64,000 nucleotides of DNA from Flavobacterium sp. SLB02 (GCF_009664855.1 NZ_CP045928.1:1006695-1070694); one strand, 5' to 3'; numbered from the stretch's first letter, positions 16,719 to 26,481 are shown. The notes: generated by a model not told the origin, from the letters alone. Numbers and translations are program-made.

Positions 16719-17243
16719 ATGAGATGTAAAAGTATTTACTGGTTAGCTGTTTTTATGTGTTTATTTGCCATTGGCTGTGATAACACAGAAGACGGAAGCT
16801 ACATTGATCCGATTACCATTTATGAGAAAGTAAATGGAAACTGGGGATTAACAAATTTGAAAATGGTCGATGAATTTGCAAAGGCAAATAAGATCGAGCC
16901 AAGTGAAGAAAACTTGAATACCTATTTCAACTACGAAGATTTTAAAATCAAATTTAATGTAGATGAAAAGAACCATCCAACAAGTTACGAAGTTACAGGA
17001 GATGTGCCCCCTTTATTTGCCCCAAAAGGATATTGGCAGTTGAGCTCAGATTTTCAGCCAACAAATCCGGGTAATCCTGTCAAAATTTATTTGTATAGTG
17101 ATGCTCAAAAAACTCAAAAAACAGATGAACTTCGATTATCATCGGTTCCGGGTAAAAACGGAGAGATGGAAATTCAGTTAGCACGCGGGTCCGGGGGAAG
17201 TGTGTTTATTTCCTATGTGTTTAAATTAACAGCTATTAATTAA
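16719..17243 (+). CDS. DUF5004-type lipoprotein of the PUL
   Basis: A 174-residue outer-membrane or periplasmic lipoprotein. The signal peptide ends in lipobox FAIGC with Cys20, followed by Asp-Asn. The mature part is a small beta domain with KVNGNWGLTNLKM near the start and YVFKLTAIN at the end, the pattern of DUF5004 proteins that are often encoded in SusC/SusD loci. Their function is not established; glycan binding at the cell surface is the usual guess. It is the first gene of the PUL operon, 7 bases before the next. Confidence 0.75.
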   Translation: MRCKSIYWLAVFMCLFAIGCDNTEDGSYIDPITIYEKVNGNWGLTNLKMVDEFAKANKIEPSEENLNTYFNYEDFKIKFNVDEKNHPTSYEVTGDVPPLFAPKGYWQLSSDFQPTNPGNPVKIYLYSDAQKTQKTDELRLSSVPGKNGEMEIQLARGSGGSVFISYVFKLTAIN

Positions 17244-17250
17244 AAGTAAT

Positions 17251-18333
17251 ATGAAAAAAATTATATATACAATTTTACTTGCCCTATTGATCGCTCCTAA
17301 TTTTGTGCAGGCACAAGAAACAACCGGAGCTGTAGGGAGTATGACATCATTTCCTGTAGTATACAAATATGATGAAAAAGTGACGTGGTTTTTTGATCTT
17401 TCGGGAACTACATTTGCTGAGAATGAGAATTTATATTTATGGATTTGGTCTCCATCAGAACCAGATTCAGGAAATTGGGAAAACTCATCAGAATTTGCCA
17501 AACTAACCCATGTAAAAGACAAAATCTGGAGTTTTACTTTAACTCCAACAGAATATTTTTCCAGAACCCCGGCTGAAATCGCAGCAAGTGCAGGATTCTG
17601 GCTTCGTATAAAAAACAAAAACGGATCCAAACAAAGTGAAGTGGCCAATATGCCGTACACTGATTTTTCATCATTTTACACAGCCAATGAGCTGATCAGA
17701 GCTTATCCGACAAAACCAACAATTGATAAAGGAGTAAGTATTTTGTTTAATGCCAATCTGGCTCCGGGATTTGCCGGTGCTACAAGTGTTCACATGCACA
17801 GCGGACTAAACGACTGGAATATTCAGCAAATTTACGAAGCATCGAAACCGGAGATTGCAGAGAAAACAAAATTGAAAGATTTAGGAAACGGTTTTTATAA
17901 AATGGATTTGGTTCCCAAAGATTATTACAATGCGCCAGAGGGTTACGTGATGGAAAATTTGGTTTTTTTGATGGTAAAAGACAATTGGGCAGGAACAACT
18001 CCAGATCAGGTTCTATACGCCGGAGCTTTTGTACCACCACCAGCGCCGGTTTTTGGATTTTTCCCTTTACAAATTAGTCAAAAGGATTTTCTTGGAATGT
18101 CGAGAAAAAATAACGAATCGGGTGTAAACAAATTAATCTACACCATTACAGGGGGAAGTAAAATAATTTCTGGTGAGTTTACCGGAGGAACCGCTGAGAT
18201 AAAAGGATTTGTGAATTTGGTTTCAGAACTTAAGGATGTTCCAAATTTAACTGAAATTCATGTTGTGGTAAAAGACAATAAAGACAAAACAATTTCGGAT
18301 ACTACCATTCCCCTTAAAACTTTGGACAAATAA
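17251..18333 (+). CDS. Exported PUL protein, probable glycan-binding
   Basis: A 360-residue secreted protein with a standard signal peptide (cleavage likely after VQAQ, residue 22) and no lipobox Cys. The mature protein is rich in beta strands and Trp/Tyr (NLYLWIWSPSEPDSGNWEN, VHMHSGLNDWNIQQI). Two repeats of an Ig-like layout can be discerned, around 25-130 and 155-270, followed by a third beta part. This resembles the SusE/SusF class in position and composition, but I cannot align specific binding residues. It lies between the DUF5004 lipoprotein and SusC in the same operon. The lack of a lipobox is unusual for a surface glycan-binding protein and suggests a periplasmic location or another anchor. 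Confidence 0.65.
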   Translation: MKKIIYTILLALLIAPNFVQAQETTGAVGSMTSFPVVYKYDEKVTWFFDLSGTTFAENENLYLWIWSPSEPDSGNWENSSEFAKLTHVKDKIWSFTLTPTEYFSRTPAEIAASAGFWLRIKNKNGSKQSEVANMPYTDFSSFYTANELIRAYPTKPTIDKGVSILFNANLAPGFAGATSVHMHSGLNDWNIQQIYEASKPEIAEKTKLKDLGNGFYKMDLVPKDYYNAPEGYVMENLVFLMVKDNWAGTTPDQVLYAGAFVPPPAPVFGFFPLQISQKDFLGMSRKNNESGVNKLIYTITGGSKIISGEFTGGTAEIKGFVNLVSELKDVPNLTEIHVVVKDNKDKTISDTTIPLKTLDK

Positions 18334-18452
18334 GTCACTATCAAATTAAATCATCAATTCTAATCAAATGAGCATAACCCAAAATTGGTCATAATAACTA
18401 ATAGTGGATATGCGAATTCAGATGACCGATAAAAAACAATAAATAACTACAT

Positions 18453-21400
18453 ATGAATAGTAAAAATAAAAAAATAGTCCTGCATCAAATGTGGACTACT
18501 AAAAATGTGGTATTCATGATTTTCATGCTTTTTCTTTCGGCAGGAATCTTTGCGCAGGAAAAAAAGCAGGTATCAGGTACCGTTTATGATAATACAGGAA
18601 GTGTATTGCCTGGAGCAACGGTAATTGAGGTAGGCACCAGAAATGCGACCACTACAGATTTTGACGGAAAATTTATCCTGACTGTAGCCCTAGGAAGTTC
18701 TATCGAAGTTTCCTTTATTGGATCTACCAACCAAAAGATTCAGATTACAGCAGCCACAAAACCAAACATAGATGTTCGTTTGCAAAATGACGGGTATCAG
18801 CTTGCAGAAGTTCAGGTAGTTTCTGTGGGATACGGAACGCAAAAAAAATCAGATTTAACCGGAGCCATTTCGAGTGTAAAAGCAGATGATCTGGTAAAAG
18901 GAACAATTTCTTCTACAGAACAGGTTTTACAAGGAAAAGTGGCGGGATTAAATATCATTCGTCCTTCTGGAGATCCTGCCGCGGGTTCTACAATCCGTTT
19001 ACGCGGAGGAACTTCACTTACAGCAAGCAACAGTCCCCTTATTGTGGTTGATGGTATTGCAGGGGTTGATATTAATATTGTTCAGCCATCAGATATTAAA
19101 TCGGTAGACGTTCTTAAAGATGCCTCGGCGACAGCCATCTACGGATCAAGGGGAGCAAATGGAGTTATTATCATTACCACAAAATCAGGTACAAAAGGAG
19201 TTTCGGTAACCTACAGCGGATTATCAAGCGTAGGTTATGTAACAGATAATTTAGATCTTTTATCAGCCAATCAATGGAGAGGTTACGTGCGCAGTACAGG
19301 AAACAAAGATGCTGTTGATTATGGTGGAAATACAAACTGGCAAAAAGCAATCCAGCAGACGGCTATTTCACAATCGCATACTTTGAGCATAAATTCAGGT
19401 AAGGCTGAGAGTGGTTTTAGAACTTCACTTTCGTACTTAAACAATGAAGGGGTGATCAAAAAAACGGGTCTTGAAAGATTAAGCGGAAATATTAACGCTT
19501 ACCAATATCTTGGAGATAATAAAGACGTAAAATTCGACATGGGTTTATTTGCTAATGTTGATAAATGGCATCCAATGGATTACAGAATTTTTGAGCGTAC
19601 TTATAATTTAAATCCAACCATTCCGGTATATGATTCTAATGGAGATTTCTCTGCCGTTAGTGGAAATATCTACCAAAATCCGGTTGAAATTTTAACCAAC
19701 AGAACTGTTGATAACGAAAGACACAGATTGTTAGGTTATTTTAAAACCGAAGTTAAGTTCCTTAAAGATTTTCTTGCTGTAGCCAATATTTCATACGAAC
19801 ATAATGCAGTAAAAGGCAGTACATACAAACCAACTTACGCGATTATGGAAGGGATTGACGAAAAAGGATATGCTCAAAAAACATATGCTGAATACGCCAA
19901 TGCACAAGGAGAACTTTATGTAAATTATAATAAAGTAATCGATAAGCATACTATTGGTGCTCTTGCCGGATACTCTTACTTAGAGAATATTTACGAAGGT
20001 TTTGGCGCACAACGTAGTGGTTTTGTTACAGATGCTTTTAGTTATAACAATCTTGGTGCAGGTTATAATTATCGTTTGGGCGATGTGTATTCTTATAAAG
20101 GAAAATCAAATCTGGTTTCGTTTTATGCCCGTGCCAACTATTCTTATGACGGGAAATATTTGCTAACCGGTACCGTAAGACGAGATGGTTCAAGTCGTTT
20201 TGGAGAAAACAATAAATGGGGAACTTTCCCATCTGCATCTCTCGCCTGGAAAGTATCAAGCGAAGAGTTTATGAGTTCAACAAAAGGATGGTTAGACACG
20301 CTTAAATTTAGAATAGGTTACGGAGTTACCGGTAATCAGGACGGAATTGGAGAATACAAATCGCTTTCGATTTTAGGAGTTGGAAATGACAGTTACTACG
20401 ATCCAAGTACAGGAAGATGGAGTTTGGCTTATTCGCCGAAACAAAACCCGAATCCTGACTTAAAATGGGAATCAACAAAACAATTAAACATTGGGGTAGA
20501 TTTTAGTTTGTTCAACAGAATTACAGGTTCATTGGAGTATTATTCAAAAAACACAAACGATTTGCTTTATACCTACGAAGTGCCTCAGCCTCCTTATTTA
20601 GTAGGAACAATGCTGGCCAACGTTGGTGAAATGTCTAATAAAGGTGTGGAACTTACTTTGAATGCAGATATTATAAAAGCAGATAAATTTTCGTGGAATG
20701 CTAATTTGACTTTAGGACACAATGTTCAAAAAATCGAAAAGTTATCGAATCCTACTTATAAAACAGATGTTATTTACAGCGGATCTTTACACGGATTAGC
20801 AGGTATGTCAGGACAATATTCTCAAATTATTGCCGAGGGATATCCTGTTGGAACGTTCTGGGGATTCAAAAATGCGGGTCTTGATGCAGATGGTAAAATT
20901 CAATACTATAATGCAGCAGGAAGTATAGTGGCAGAAAGTGCTCTTGTAGATGCTGATAAAAGAGATTTAGGAAATATTCAGCCTGATTTAACGATGGGTA
21001 TCGGAATGAATTTTACTTACGGAAATTTTGATTTAGGGGTTACAGGATACGGAATGTTTGGTCAAAAAGCATTAAACGCAACCAATATGATGTTGAACGA
21101 TCCTAACCGACTGCCTACTTTTAATGTTCCGGATGATTTCCTGAATACCGGTATCACATCTGCTCCTAAATATTCAGATTACTGGATCGAAGATGCTTCT
21201 TTCTTCAGACTTCAGACCGTTTCAGTAGGATATACTTTGCCATTAAAATACAAAAGTTCAAAGCTTAGAATTTATCTTATGGGAGAAAACCTTGCCGTAT
21301 TTACAAAATACAAAGGTGTAGATCCTGAGATTGGATTAAATGCGCAAGACGGTATCAATCAAACCGGAGTAATGGATTTGACCGGATTGGCGGCTCCCGG

Positions 21401-21473
21401 AATTGATAGATTTAATAATTATCCTCGGCCAACTACGATTTCTGTTGGATTAAATTTTACGCTGAATAATTAA
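18453..21473 (+). CDS. SusC/RagA-family TonB-dependent outer-membrane transporter
   Basis: A 1006-residue TonB-dependent glycan importer. After the signal peptide (ending near GIFAQEKK) comes a carboxypeptidase-D-regulatory-like beta domain (about 38-115: VSGTVYDNTGSVLPGATV, then TTDFDGKF). Next are the TonB-box/plug region (VVSVGYGTQKKSDLTGAIS; plug signature SPLIVVDGI and KDASATAIYGSRGANGVI) and a 22-strand barrel ending in a phenylalanine-containing strand (SVGLNFTLNN). It works with the SusD lipoprotein encoded 24 bases downstream as a lidded importer of oligosaccharides. The length is normal. The long N-terminal extension before the hydrophobic core is common in SusC proteins. Confidence 0.95.
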   Translation: MNSKNKKIVLHQMWTTKNVVFMIFMLFLSAGIFAQEKKQVSGTVYDNTGSVLPGATVIEVGTRNATTTDFDGKFILTVALGSSIEVSFIGSTNQKIQITAATKPNIDVRLQNDGYQLAEVQVVSVGYGTQKKSDLTGAISSVKADDLVKGTISSTEQVLQGKVAGLNIIRPSGDPAAGSTIRLRGGTSLTASNSPLIVVDGIAGVDINIVQPSDIKSVDVLKDASATAIYGSRGANGVIIITTKSGTKGVSVTYSGLSSVGYVTDNLDLLSANQWRGYVRSTGNKDAVDYGGNTNWQKAIQQTAISQSHTLSINSGKAESGFRTSLSYLNNEGVIKKTGLERLSGNINAYQYLGDNKDVKFDMGLFANVDKWHPMDYRIFERTYNLNPTIPVYDSNGDFSAVSGNIYQNPVEILTNRTVDNERHRLLGYFKTEVKFLKDFLAVANISYEHNAVKGSTYKPTYAIMEGIDEKGYAQKTYAEYANAQGELYVNYNKVIDKHTIGALAGYSYLENIYEGFGAQRSGFVTDAFSYNNLGAGYNYRLGDVYSYKGKSNLVSFYARANYSYDGKYLLTGTVRRDGSSRFGENNKWGTFPSASLAWKVSSEEFMSSTKGWLDTLKFRIGYGVTGNQDGIGEYKSLSILGVGNDSYYDPSTGRWSLAYSPKQNPNPDLKWESTKQLNIGVDFSLFNRITGSLEYYSKNTNDLLYTYEVPQPPYLVGTMLANVGEMSNKGVELTLNADIIKADKFSWNANLTLGHNVQKIEKLSNPTYKTDVIYSGSLHGLAGMSGQYSQIIAEGYPVGTFWGFKNAGLDADGKIQYYNAAGSIVAESALVDADKRDLGNIQPDLTMGIGMNFTYGNFDLGVTGYGMFGQKALNATNMMLNDPNRLPTFNVPDDFLNTGITSAPKYSDYWIEDASFFRLQTVSVGYTLPLKYKSSKLRIYLMGENLAVFTKYKGVDPEIGLNAQDGINQTGVMDLTGLAAPGIDRFNNYPRPTTISVGLNFTLNN

Positions 21474-21497
21474 GCGAATAACTCAAAAATATAAAAA

Positions 21498-23012
21498 ATG
21501 AAAGTCAAAATAACAGCATTATTATTAGTAAGTATGCTTTTTACGATATCATGTACAGATTTAAATGAAGATTTATATGATAGGGTAGAAGACGGGGATT
21601 TTGGACAAACTCCAAAAGAAGTTGATGCATTAGTAGGAGGAGCGTATTCTTCCCTAAGAGGTTTCTCTGATGGTATATCAACCAATTACCCAACCAGTGA
21701 GTACGTATTCTTTTTGAATGAGACCGTTTCAGATGAAGCTACCATTCCTACCAGAGGAACCAACTGGTACGATGGCGGTCAATATCAGGATGCGCAAAGA
21801 CACACCTGGAAAGCAGATAACCGTATGATTTTATCGGCATGGCGTTACAATTACACCGGAATTGCAAAAATCAATTCGATTATTTATCAGGTAGATAAAT
21901 CATCATTGACAGCTGGGGCAAAAGCGCCAATTTATGCCGAATTAAAATCCTTAAGAGCGTATTATTACTATAACCTTTTAGATTTATTCGGAAATGTGCC
22001 CATCGTAGTGAATTTTGAAGATACCTCTTTACCATCAAATTCTACCAGAAAACAAGTATATGATTTCGTAGAAAAAGAATTGCTCGATGCCATTCCGCAT
22101 TTAACTTCAAATGTGGTGTATTCTAAATTTACAAAAAATGTAGCCTATTCGCTATTGGCAAGACTGTACTTAAATTCAGAAGCTTTTATTGGTACGCCGC
22201 GCTGGCAGGATTGTATCGATATGTGTCAAAAAGTAACAGGATATACATTGGCGCCTGATTTCTTTGCCAATTTTGCGACAGAAAACGAAAAATCCCCAGA
22301 GATTATTTTCTCTATTCCTTACGATCAAAAAGCAGGAACAGTAGGAAATTATATGAACTCAATGTCGCTTCATTATTTACATAAACTAACCATTTCTGCT
22401 TCAGGAACGGATTATCCTTGGAGTGCCAACGGAATGTGCGCGCAACCGGGTGTTTATTCAGCCTTTGCTGCTACAGACAAAAGAAGAAAATGTATGGTGG
22501 TAGGCGACCAGATTAGCCTAGCTACAGGTTCTGTAATTATTATGGATAACGGAGAGCCTTTAACCTATACAGAAGAAGTTACAAGTGTGGCTGATGCCAA
22601 AGAAAACCAGGGAGTTCGTTTAGGAAAATACGAAATGAAAGCCGGTGAACAATGGGAACGCGATCATGATTTAGTTTTAATTCGTTATGCCGAGATTTTA
22701 ATGATGCAGGCAGAGTGTTATGTACGTTTAGGAGCTGCGGATTTGGCAAAACCTTTTGTACAGCAAATTACAGCACGTGCAGGAGAAGAAATGCCTACCG
22801 TAATAGACCTTGCTTTTATTGACAAAGAATTGCTTAAGGAATTCACTTTTGAAGGAAGAAGAAGAACAGATAATATCCGTTTTGGAACATTCTTCGGATC
22901 ATGGTGGGAAAAAGGACCAACGGAGAAATACAGAGCGATTTTCCCAATTCCAAGTACAGTTTTAACAACCAATAAAAATTTAGTACAAAATCCTGGGTAT
23001 CCTGTAAACTAG
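21498..23012 (+). CDS. SusD/RagB-family nutrient-binding lipoprotein
   Basis: A 504-residue outer-membrane lipoprotein with signal MKVKITALLLVSMLFTIS and Cys19. It has the RagB/SusD fold: N-terminal SusD-like repeat region (VDALVGGAYSSLRG), helical TPR-like core (YAELKSLRAYYYYNLLDLFG, the family signature) and C-terminal block ending in AIFPIPSTVLTTNKNLVQNP, all typical. It captures the glycan and closes over the SusC barrel. It sits directly after SusC in the operon. A stable hairpin at 23021-23061 immediately follows the stop. Confidence 0.95.
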   Translation: MKVKITALLLVSMLFTISCTDLNEDLYDRVEDGDFGQTPKEVDALVGGAYSSLRGFSDGISTNYPTSEYVFFLNETVSDEATIPTRGTNWYDGGQYQDAQRHTWKADNRMILSAWRYNYTGIAKINSIIYQVDKSSLTAGAKAPIYAELKSLRAYYYYNLLDLFGNVPIVVNFEDTSLPSNSTRKQVYDFVEKELLDAIPHLTSNVVYSKFTKNVAYSLLARLYLNSEAFIGTPRWQDCIDMCQKVTGYTLAPDFFANFATENEKSPEIIFSIPYDQKAGTVGNYMNSMSLHYLHKLTISASGTDYPWSANGMCAQPGVYSAFAATDKRRKCMVVGDQISLATGSVIIMDNGEPLTYTEEVTSVADAKENQGVRLGKYEMKAGEQWERDHDLVLIRYAEILMMQAECYVRLGAADLAKPFVQQITARAGEEMPTVIDLAFIDKELLKEFTFEGRRRTDNIRFGTFFGSWWEKGPTEKYRAIFPIPSTVLTTNKNLVQNPGYPVN

Positions 23013-23020
23013 GTTATTGA

Positions 23021-23061
23021 ATGTCAGTCTTCCGTGTTGGCTAGTCGTGGAAGGCTGACAT
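23021..23061 (+). terminator. Hairpin after susD, possible partial terminator
   Basis: ATGTCAGTCTTCC (23021-23033) pairs with GGAAGGCTGACAT (23049-23061) over 13 positions with one G-T wobble and a 15-nt loop, followed by GTTTT. It begins 8 bases after the susD stop. The short T-run suggests partial termination, or protection of the susCD message, before the hydrolase genes. Confidence 0.6.
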
Positions 23062-23074
23062 GTTTTAAAAATAA

Positions 23075-23167
23075 TTTTTGCCACAGATTTGTGGGTTTTT
23101 TACAGATTATAAGCAAGCAAATCAGGCTTATATACAATCTTTTTAATCTTTTAATCAGTGGCAAAAA
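23075..23167. repeat. Palindromic intergenic repeat
   Basis: Arms TTTTTGCCACAGATT (23075-23089) and AATCAGTGGCAAAAA (23153-23167) are inverted with one mismatch and 63 bases between them. The inside is also rich in AGATT/AATCT words. The right arm's complement GCCACTGATTA matches 14417-14427, so this is a second member of the same dispersed family. Confidence 0.6.
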
Positions 23168-23191
23168 AATAAAAATAAATAATATATCAAT

Positions 23192-24436
23192 ATGAAAAGA
23201 TCTATCACATTATTGTTTTTTGGGATCATGAATATTATAGTTGCCGCGGGTTGTAGCAGCGATGATAAAAATTCTGATACACCTACAGAACCGGAAACAT
23301 TTGAACCTGTTGCGATTGAAAAAACAAATAGCACCAAAATTTATGTTCATTACATGCCTTGGTTTGAAACAAATGAAAGTAGTGCCGATAAAAAATGGGG
23401 ATATCACTGGACAATGGCCAATAAAAATCCAAACAACATTGGCGCAAACAATCGCAGAGAAATTGCGTCGTACTATTATCCACTCATTGGCCCATATCAT
23501 TCAGGCGATAAAAATGTGATCGAAAATCATTTATTATTGATGAAATATTCAGGAATCGATGGAGTTTTGATCGATTGGTACGGTACTTTTGATGTAAACG
23601 ATTATCGAATGGTAAAAGAAAACACAGAACAGCTTATTGCCATGCTAGACAAAGTGGGATTAGAATATGCCATAGTTTATGAAGACCGCGTAACCAAAAA
23701 TGTTGTCGATGCAGGAAAAGCAATTTCAGTTACCAGTGCAGCAAAAACCGATTTAGGTTATATGGAGAAAAATTACTTTGATGATAAAAATTACATCAAA
23801 GTAAACGGAAAACCATTACTGCTTAATTTTGGGCCAATTGTATTGCAGACACCAGCCCAGTGGACCAACGTTTTTAATACCCTGACCATAAAACCTACTT
23901 TTTTAACGCTCTGGAACGAATCTGTAGATGCGGGAGATAATGCCTCGGGAGAATATGCCTGGGTATATAAAAACAATACCTATCTGACTAATTTTTATAC
24001 CAATAACAAACCAAAATTAGCTGTTGCAATGGGAGGTGCTTATCCTGGTTTTAAAGATTTTTATGCCGAAGGTGGTGGCGGAGCTGCAATTGGATGGACA
24101 ATAGAACACAACAATGGAGCAACTCTTGATGAAACACTTTCTCTGGCTAAAAATGCAAATTTAAATTACCTGCAACTAATTACATGGAATGACTTTGGAG
24201 AAGGAACAATGTTCGAACCAACAGTAGAATTTGGTTATACCTATATCGAAAAAGTAAAAGCATTTGCGGGAGTAAAAAGTACCGAGGCTGTTTTTCCTGA
24301 TATCAGTAAAATGTACAATCTGAGATTAGAAAAGAAAGGCAATGCAGATGCCCAGAAAAAATTAGATCAGGCTTTTAATTATTTTGTCTCGATGCAGCCA
24401 GCAAAAGCAAAACAGTTACTAAACGAAATTAAATAA
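23192..24436 (+). CDS. GH99/GH71-like glycoside hydrolase lipoprotein
   Basis: A 414-residue lipoprotein (lipobox VAAGC, Cys21) with a TIM-barrel of the GH99/GH71-like group. Visible landmarks are KIYVHYMPWFET (50-61), GVLIDWYG (124-131), VNGKPLLLNFGP and ITWNDFGEGTMFEPT (330-344). The last corresponds to the catalytic NEWHEGTQIEP-type loop of GH99, an endo-acting alpha-mannan family. Here the first catalytic Glu is replaced by Asp334 and the His by Gly, while Glu337 is kept. The residue pattern is therefore not canonical GH99. It follows SusD and precedes a GH97, so it probably cleaves the imported or surface-bound alpha-glycan. The exact linkage cannot be told. Confidence 0.75.
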   Translation: MKRSITLLFFGIMNIIVAAGCSSDDKNSDTPTEPETFEPVAIEKTNSTKIYVHYMPWFETNESSADKKWGYHWTMANKNPNNIGANNRREIASYYYPLIGPYHSGDKNVIENHLLLMKYSGIDGVLIDWYGTFDVNDYRMVKENTEQLIAMLDKVGLEYAIVYEDRVTKNVVDAGKAISVTSAAKTDLGYMEKNYFDDKNYIKVNGKPLLLNFGPIVLQTPAQWTNVFNTLTIKPTFLTLWNESVDAGDNASGEYAWVYKNNTYLTNFYTNNKPKLAVAMGGAYPGFKDFYAEGGGGAAIGWTIEHNNGATLDETLSLAKNANLNYLQLITWNDFGEGTMFEPTVEFGYTYIEKVKAFAGVKSTEAVFPDISKMYNLRLEKKGNADAQKKLDQAFNYFVSMQPAKAKQLLNEIK

Positions 24437-24462
24437 AGAGTTGTAATTAATACAATTAAATA

Positions 24463-26481
24463 ATGAAAAACATAAAATATAGATACTGTCTAATCGCTTT
24501 AGCATCAATGTTGATGGTTGCCTGCAGTACTAAAAAAACATTCAAAATAAGTTCTCCCGGAAAAAATACCGAATTAGTTTTTGAATTAACTCCGTCAGGT
24601 CAGCCGCAATATAGTTTAACATCAAAGGGAAAATCAGTTATAGAACCTTCATTATTAGGATTTGAATTTAAAGGAATCCAAAAAATGACAGAGGGTTTTG
24701 AAGTGGTTTCCACCGAAGAAAAATCGGCTGATGAAACCTGGGAACAGCCTTGGGGTGAATTCAAAAAAGTGAGAGATCACCACAACGAACTCATTGTGCA
24801 TTTGAAAGAATCAAAAGGAGAAGAACGCTTGGTTGATATTATTTTCAGGGTTTTTGATGATGGTATTGGTTTTCGATACGAATTTCCAAAACAGCCTAAT
24901 TTAGGAAAAGTAGAAATTTCAAACGAAATCACGCAATTCAGCTTTAAATCAGATAATGATGTTTGGTGGATTCCGGTGCATCGCGAAAACAGCTATTATG
25001 AGAGTACCTACCGTAAAACGCCTGTGAGTAAAACCGATACGATCAATACACCGGCAACTTTAGAAACCAAAGAAAAATTATTTGTGGCCATTCACGAAGC
25101 CAACCTAACCGATTTTGCCTCAATGACGTTACTTAAAACAAATGACAAACAATACAAAAGCGAATTAGTGCCGTGGGCCAATGGTGTAAAAGTATATGCC
25201 CAAACGCCTTTTAGAACACCATGGAGAACTATTGTAGTAGGGAAAACTCCCGGCGAAGTGGCGACATCTACTATTATGCTGAATTTAAATGAACCATCGA
25301 AAATTGAAGATCTTTCCTGGATTACACCGTCTAAATATATCGGGATTTGGTGGGGAATGCATTTAGAGAAATTCACCTGGGGACAAGGGCCAAAACATGG
25401 TGCAACGACTAAGAATACAAAACTATACATTGATTTTGCTGCGAAAAACAATTTAGATGGGGTTCTGGTAGAAGGCTGGAACGAAGGCTGGGATGGCGAC
25501 TGGACTGCCGATGGTTCTTCTTTTAGTTTTGTAAAAGCCTATCGGGATTTTAATCTTGAAGAAATTACAAAATATGCCGCTATGAAAAATGTTCGTTTAA
25601 TAGGACATCACGAAACGGCGGGAGCTACAAAACATTACGAAAGCCAGTTAGAAGATGCTTTTAAATTGTATCAAAAAATGGGCGTAAATACCGTGAAAAC
25701 CGGTTATGTAAATAAATATCTGGATAAAAAAGAATGGCATGATAGCCAGTACGGAGCACGTCATTACAGAAAAGTAATGGAAACTGCAGCCAAATACCAT
25801 ATTATGATCGACAATCACGAGCCTATAAAAGGAACGGGATTACAGCGTACCTATCCGAACTTTATGACACAAGAAGGCGGAAGAGGTCAGGAATACAACG
25901 CGTGGTCGGTTGATGGAGGAAATACACCGGAACATTTAACAACTTTGCCTTTTACCAGAATGCTTTCCGGCCCGTTTGATTATACACCGGGGAATTTCAA
26001 TTTTGATTATAAAACACCTTCGGGAGCAAGAGTGCAAACGACTTTGGCAAACCAGTTGGCCTTGTATGTTATCATTTTTAGTCCGTTGCAAATGGCTTCA
26101 GATTTACCGGAGAATTACGAAGGCAAACCGGAATTTCAGTTTATAAAAGATGTTCCGTGCAGCTGGTCAGATACCAAAGTTTTAGATTCTAAAATAGGAG
26201 AATATACCACTATTGCCAGAAAAGACTGGAGCGAGAAAAACTGGTATTTGGGAGCTATAACCAATAGTTTTGCCAGAAACCTAAAAGTAAATTTATCATT
26301 TTTGGATGCCGGAAAAGAATACGAAGCCGAAGTCTATGCCGATGGAGCTGGAGCAAATTATAAAACGAATCCGTATCCTGTGAGAATTTCAAAACAAAAA
26401 GTAAACAGTAAAACAGTATTAGATCTTAAGTTGGCAGCTGCAGGAGGAACAGCTATAAAATTTACTCCAATAGAAGAATAA
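24463..26481 (+). CDS. GH97 glycoside hydrolase, SusB-like lipoprotein
   Basis: A 672-residue periplasmic or surface lipoprotein (lipobox LMVAC, Cys21). An N-terminal beta-sandwich (about 28-285) is followed by the GH97 barrel: SKYIGIWWGMH (290-300), DGVLVEGWNEGWDGDW and the C-terminal beta domain. Candidate catalytic glutamates are Glu384 (HHETAG), Glu453 (NHEP) and Glu477 (GRGQEYNAW). Their spacing (69 and 24) equals that of Glu439, Glu508 and Glu532 in Bacteroides SusB as I remember it. This points to the inverting alpha-glucosidase subgroup rather than the retaining Asp type. It is the last gene of the PUL and is followed by a terminator. Confidence 0.9.
   Translation: MKNIKYRYCLIALASMLMVACSTKKTFKISSPGKNTELVFELTPSGQPQYSLTSKGKSVIEPSLLGFEFKGIQKMTEGFEVVSTEEKSADETWEQPWGEFKKVRDHHNELIVHLKESKGEERLVDIIFRVFDDGIGFRYEFPKQPNLGKVEISNEITQFSFKSDNDVWWIPVHRENSYYESTYRKTPVSKTDTINTPATLETKEKLFVAIHEANLTDFASMTLLKTNDKQYKSELVPWANGVKVYAQTPFRTPWRTIVVGKTPGEVATSTIMLNLNEPSKIEDLSWITPSKYIGIWWGMHLEKFTWGQGPKHGATTKNTKLYIDFAAKNNLDGVLVEGWNEGWDGDWTADGSSFSFVKAYRDFNLEEITKYAAMKNVRLIGHHETAGATKHYESQLEDAFKLYQKMGVNTVKTGYVNKYLDKKEWHDSQYGARHYRKVMETAAKYHIMIDNHEPIKGTGLQRTYPNFMTQEGGRGQEYNAWSVDGGNTPEHLTTLPFTRMLSGPFDYTPGNFNFDYKTPSGARVQTTLANQLALYVIIFSPLQMASDLPENYEGKPEFQFIKDVPCSWSDTKVLDSKIGEYTTIARKDWSEKNWYLGAITNSFARNLKVNLSFLDAGKEYEAEVYADGAGANYKTNPYPVRISKQKVNSKTVLDLKLAAAGGTAIKFTPIEE

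Noticed and set aside
23241..23519. Overlapping frames on both strands inside the GH99-like gene
   Set aside because: All are shadows of the lipoprotein gene, which has the signal peptide and family motifs.
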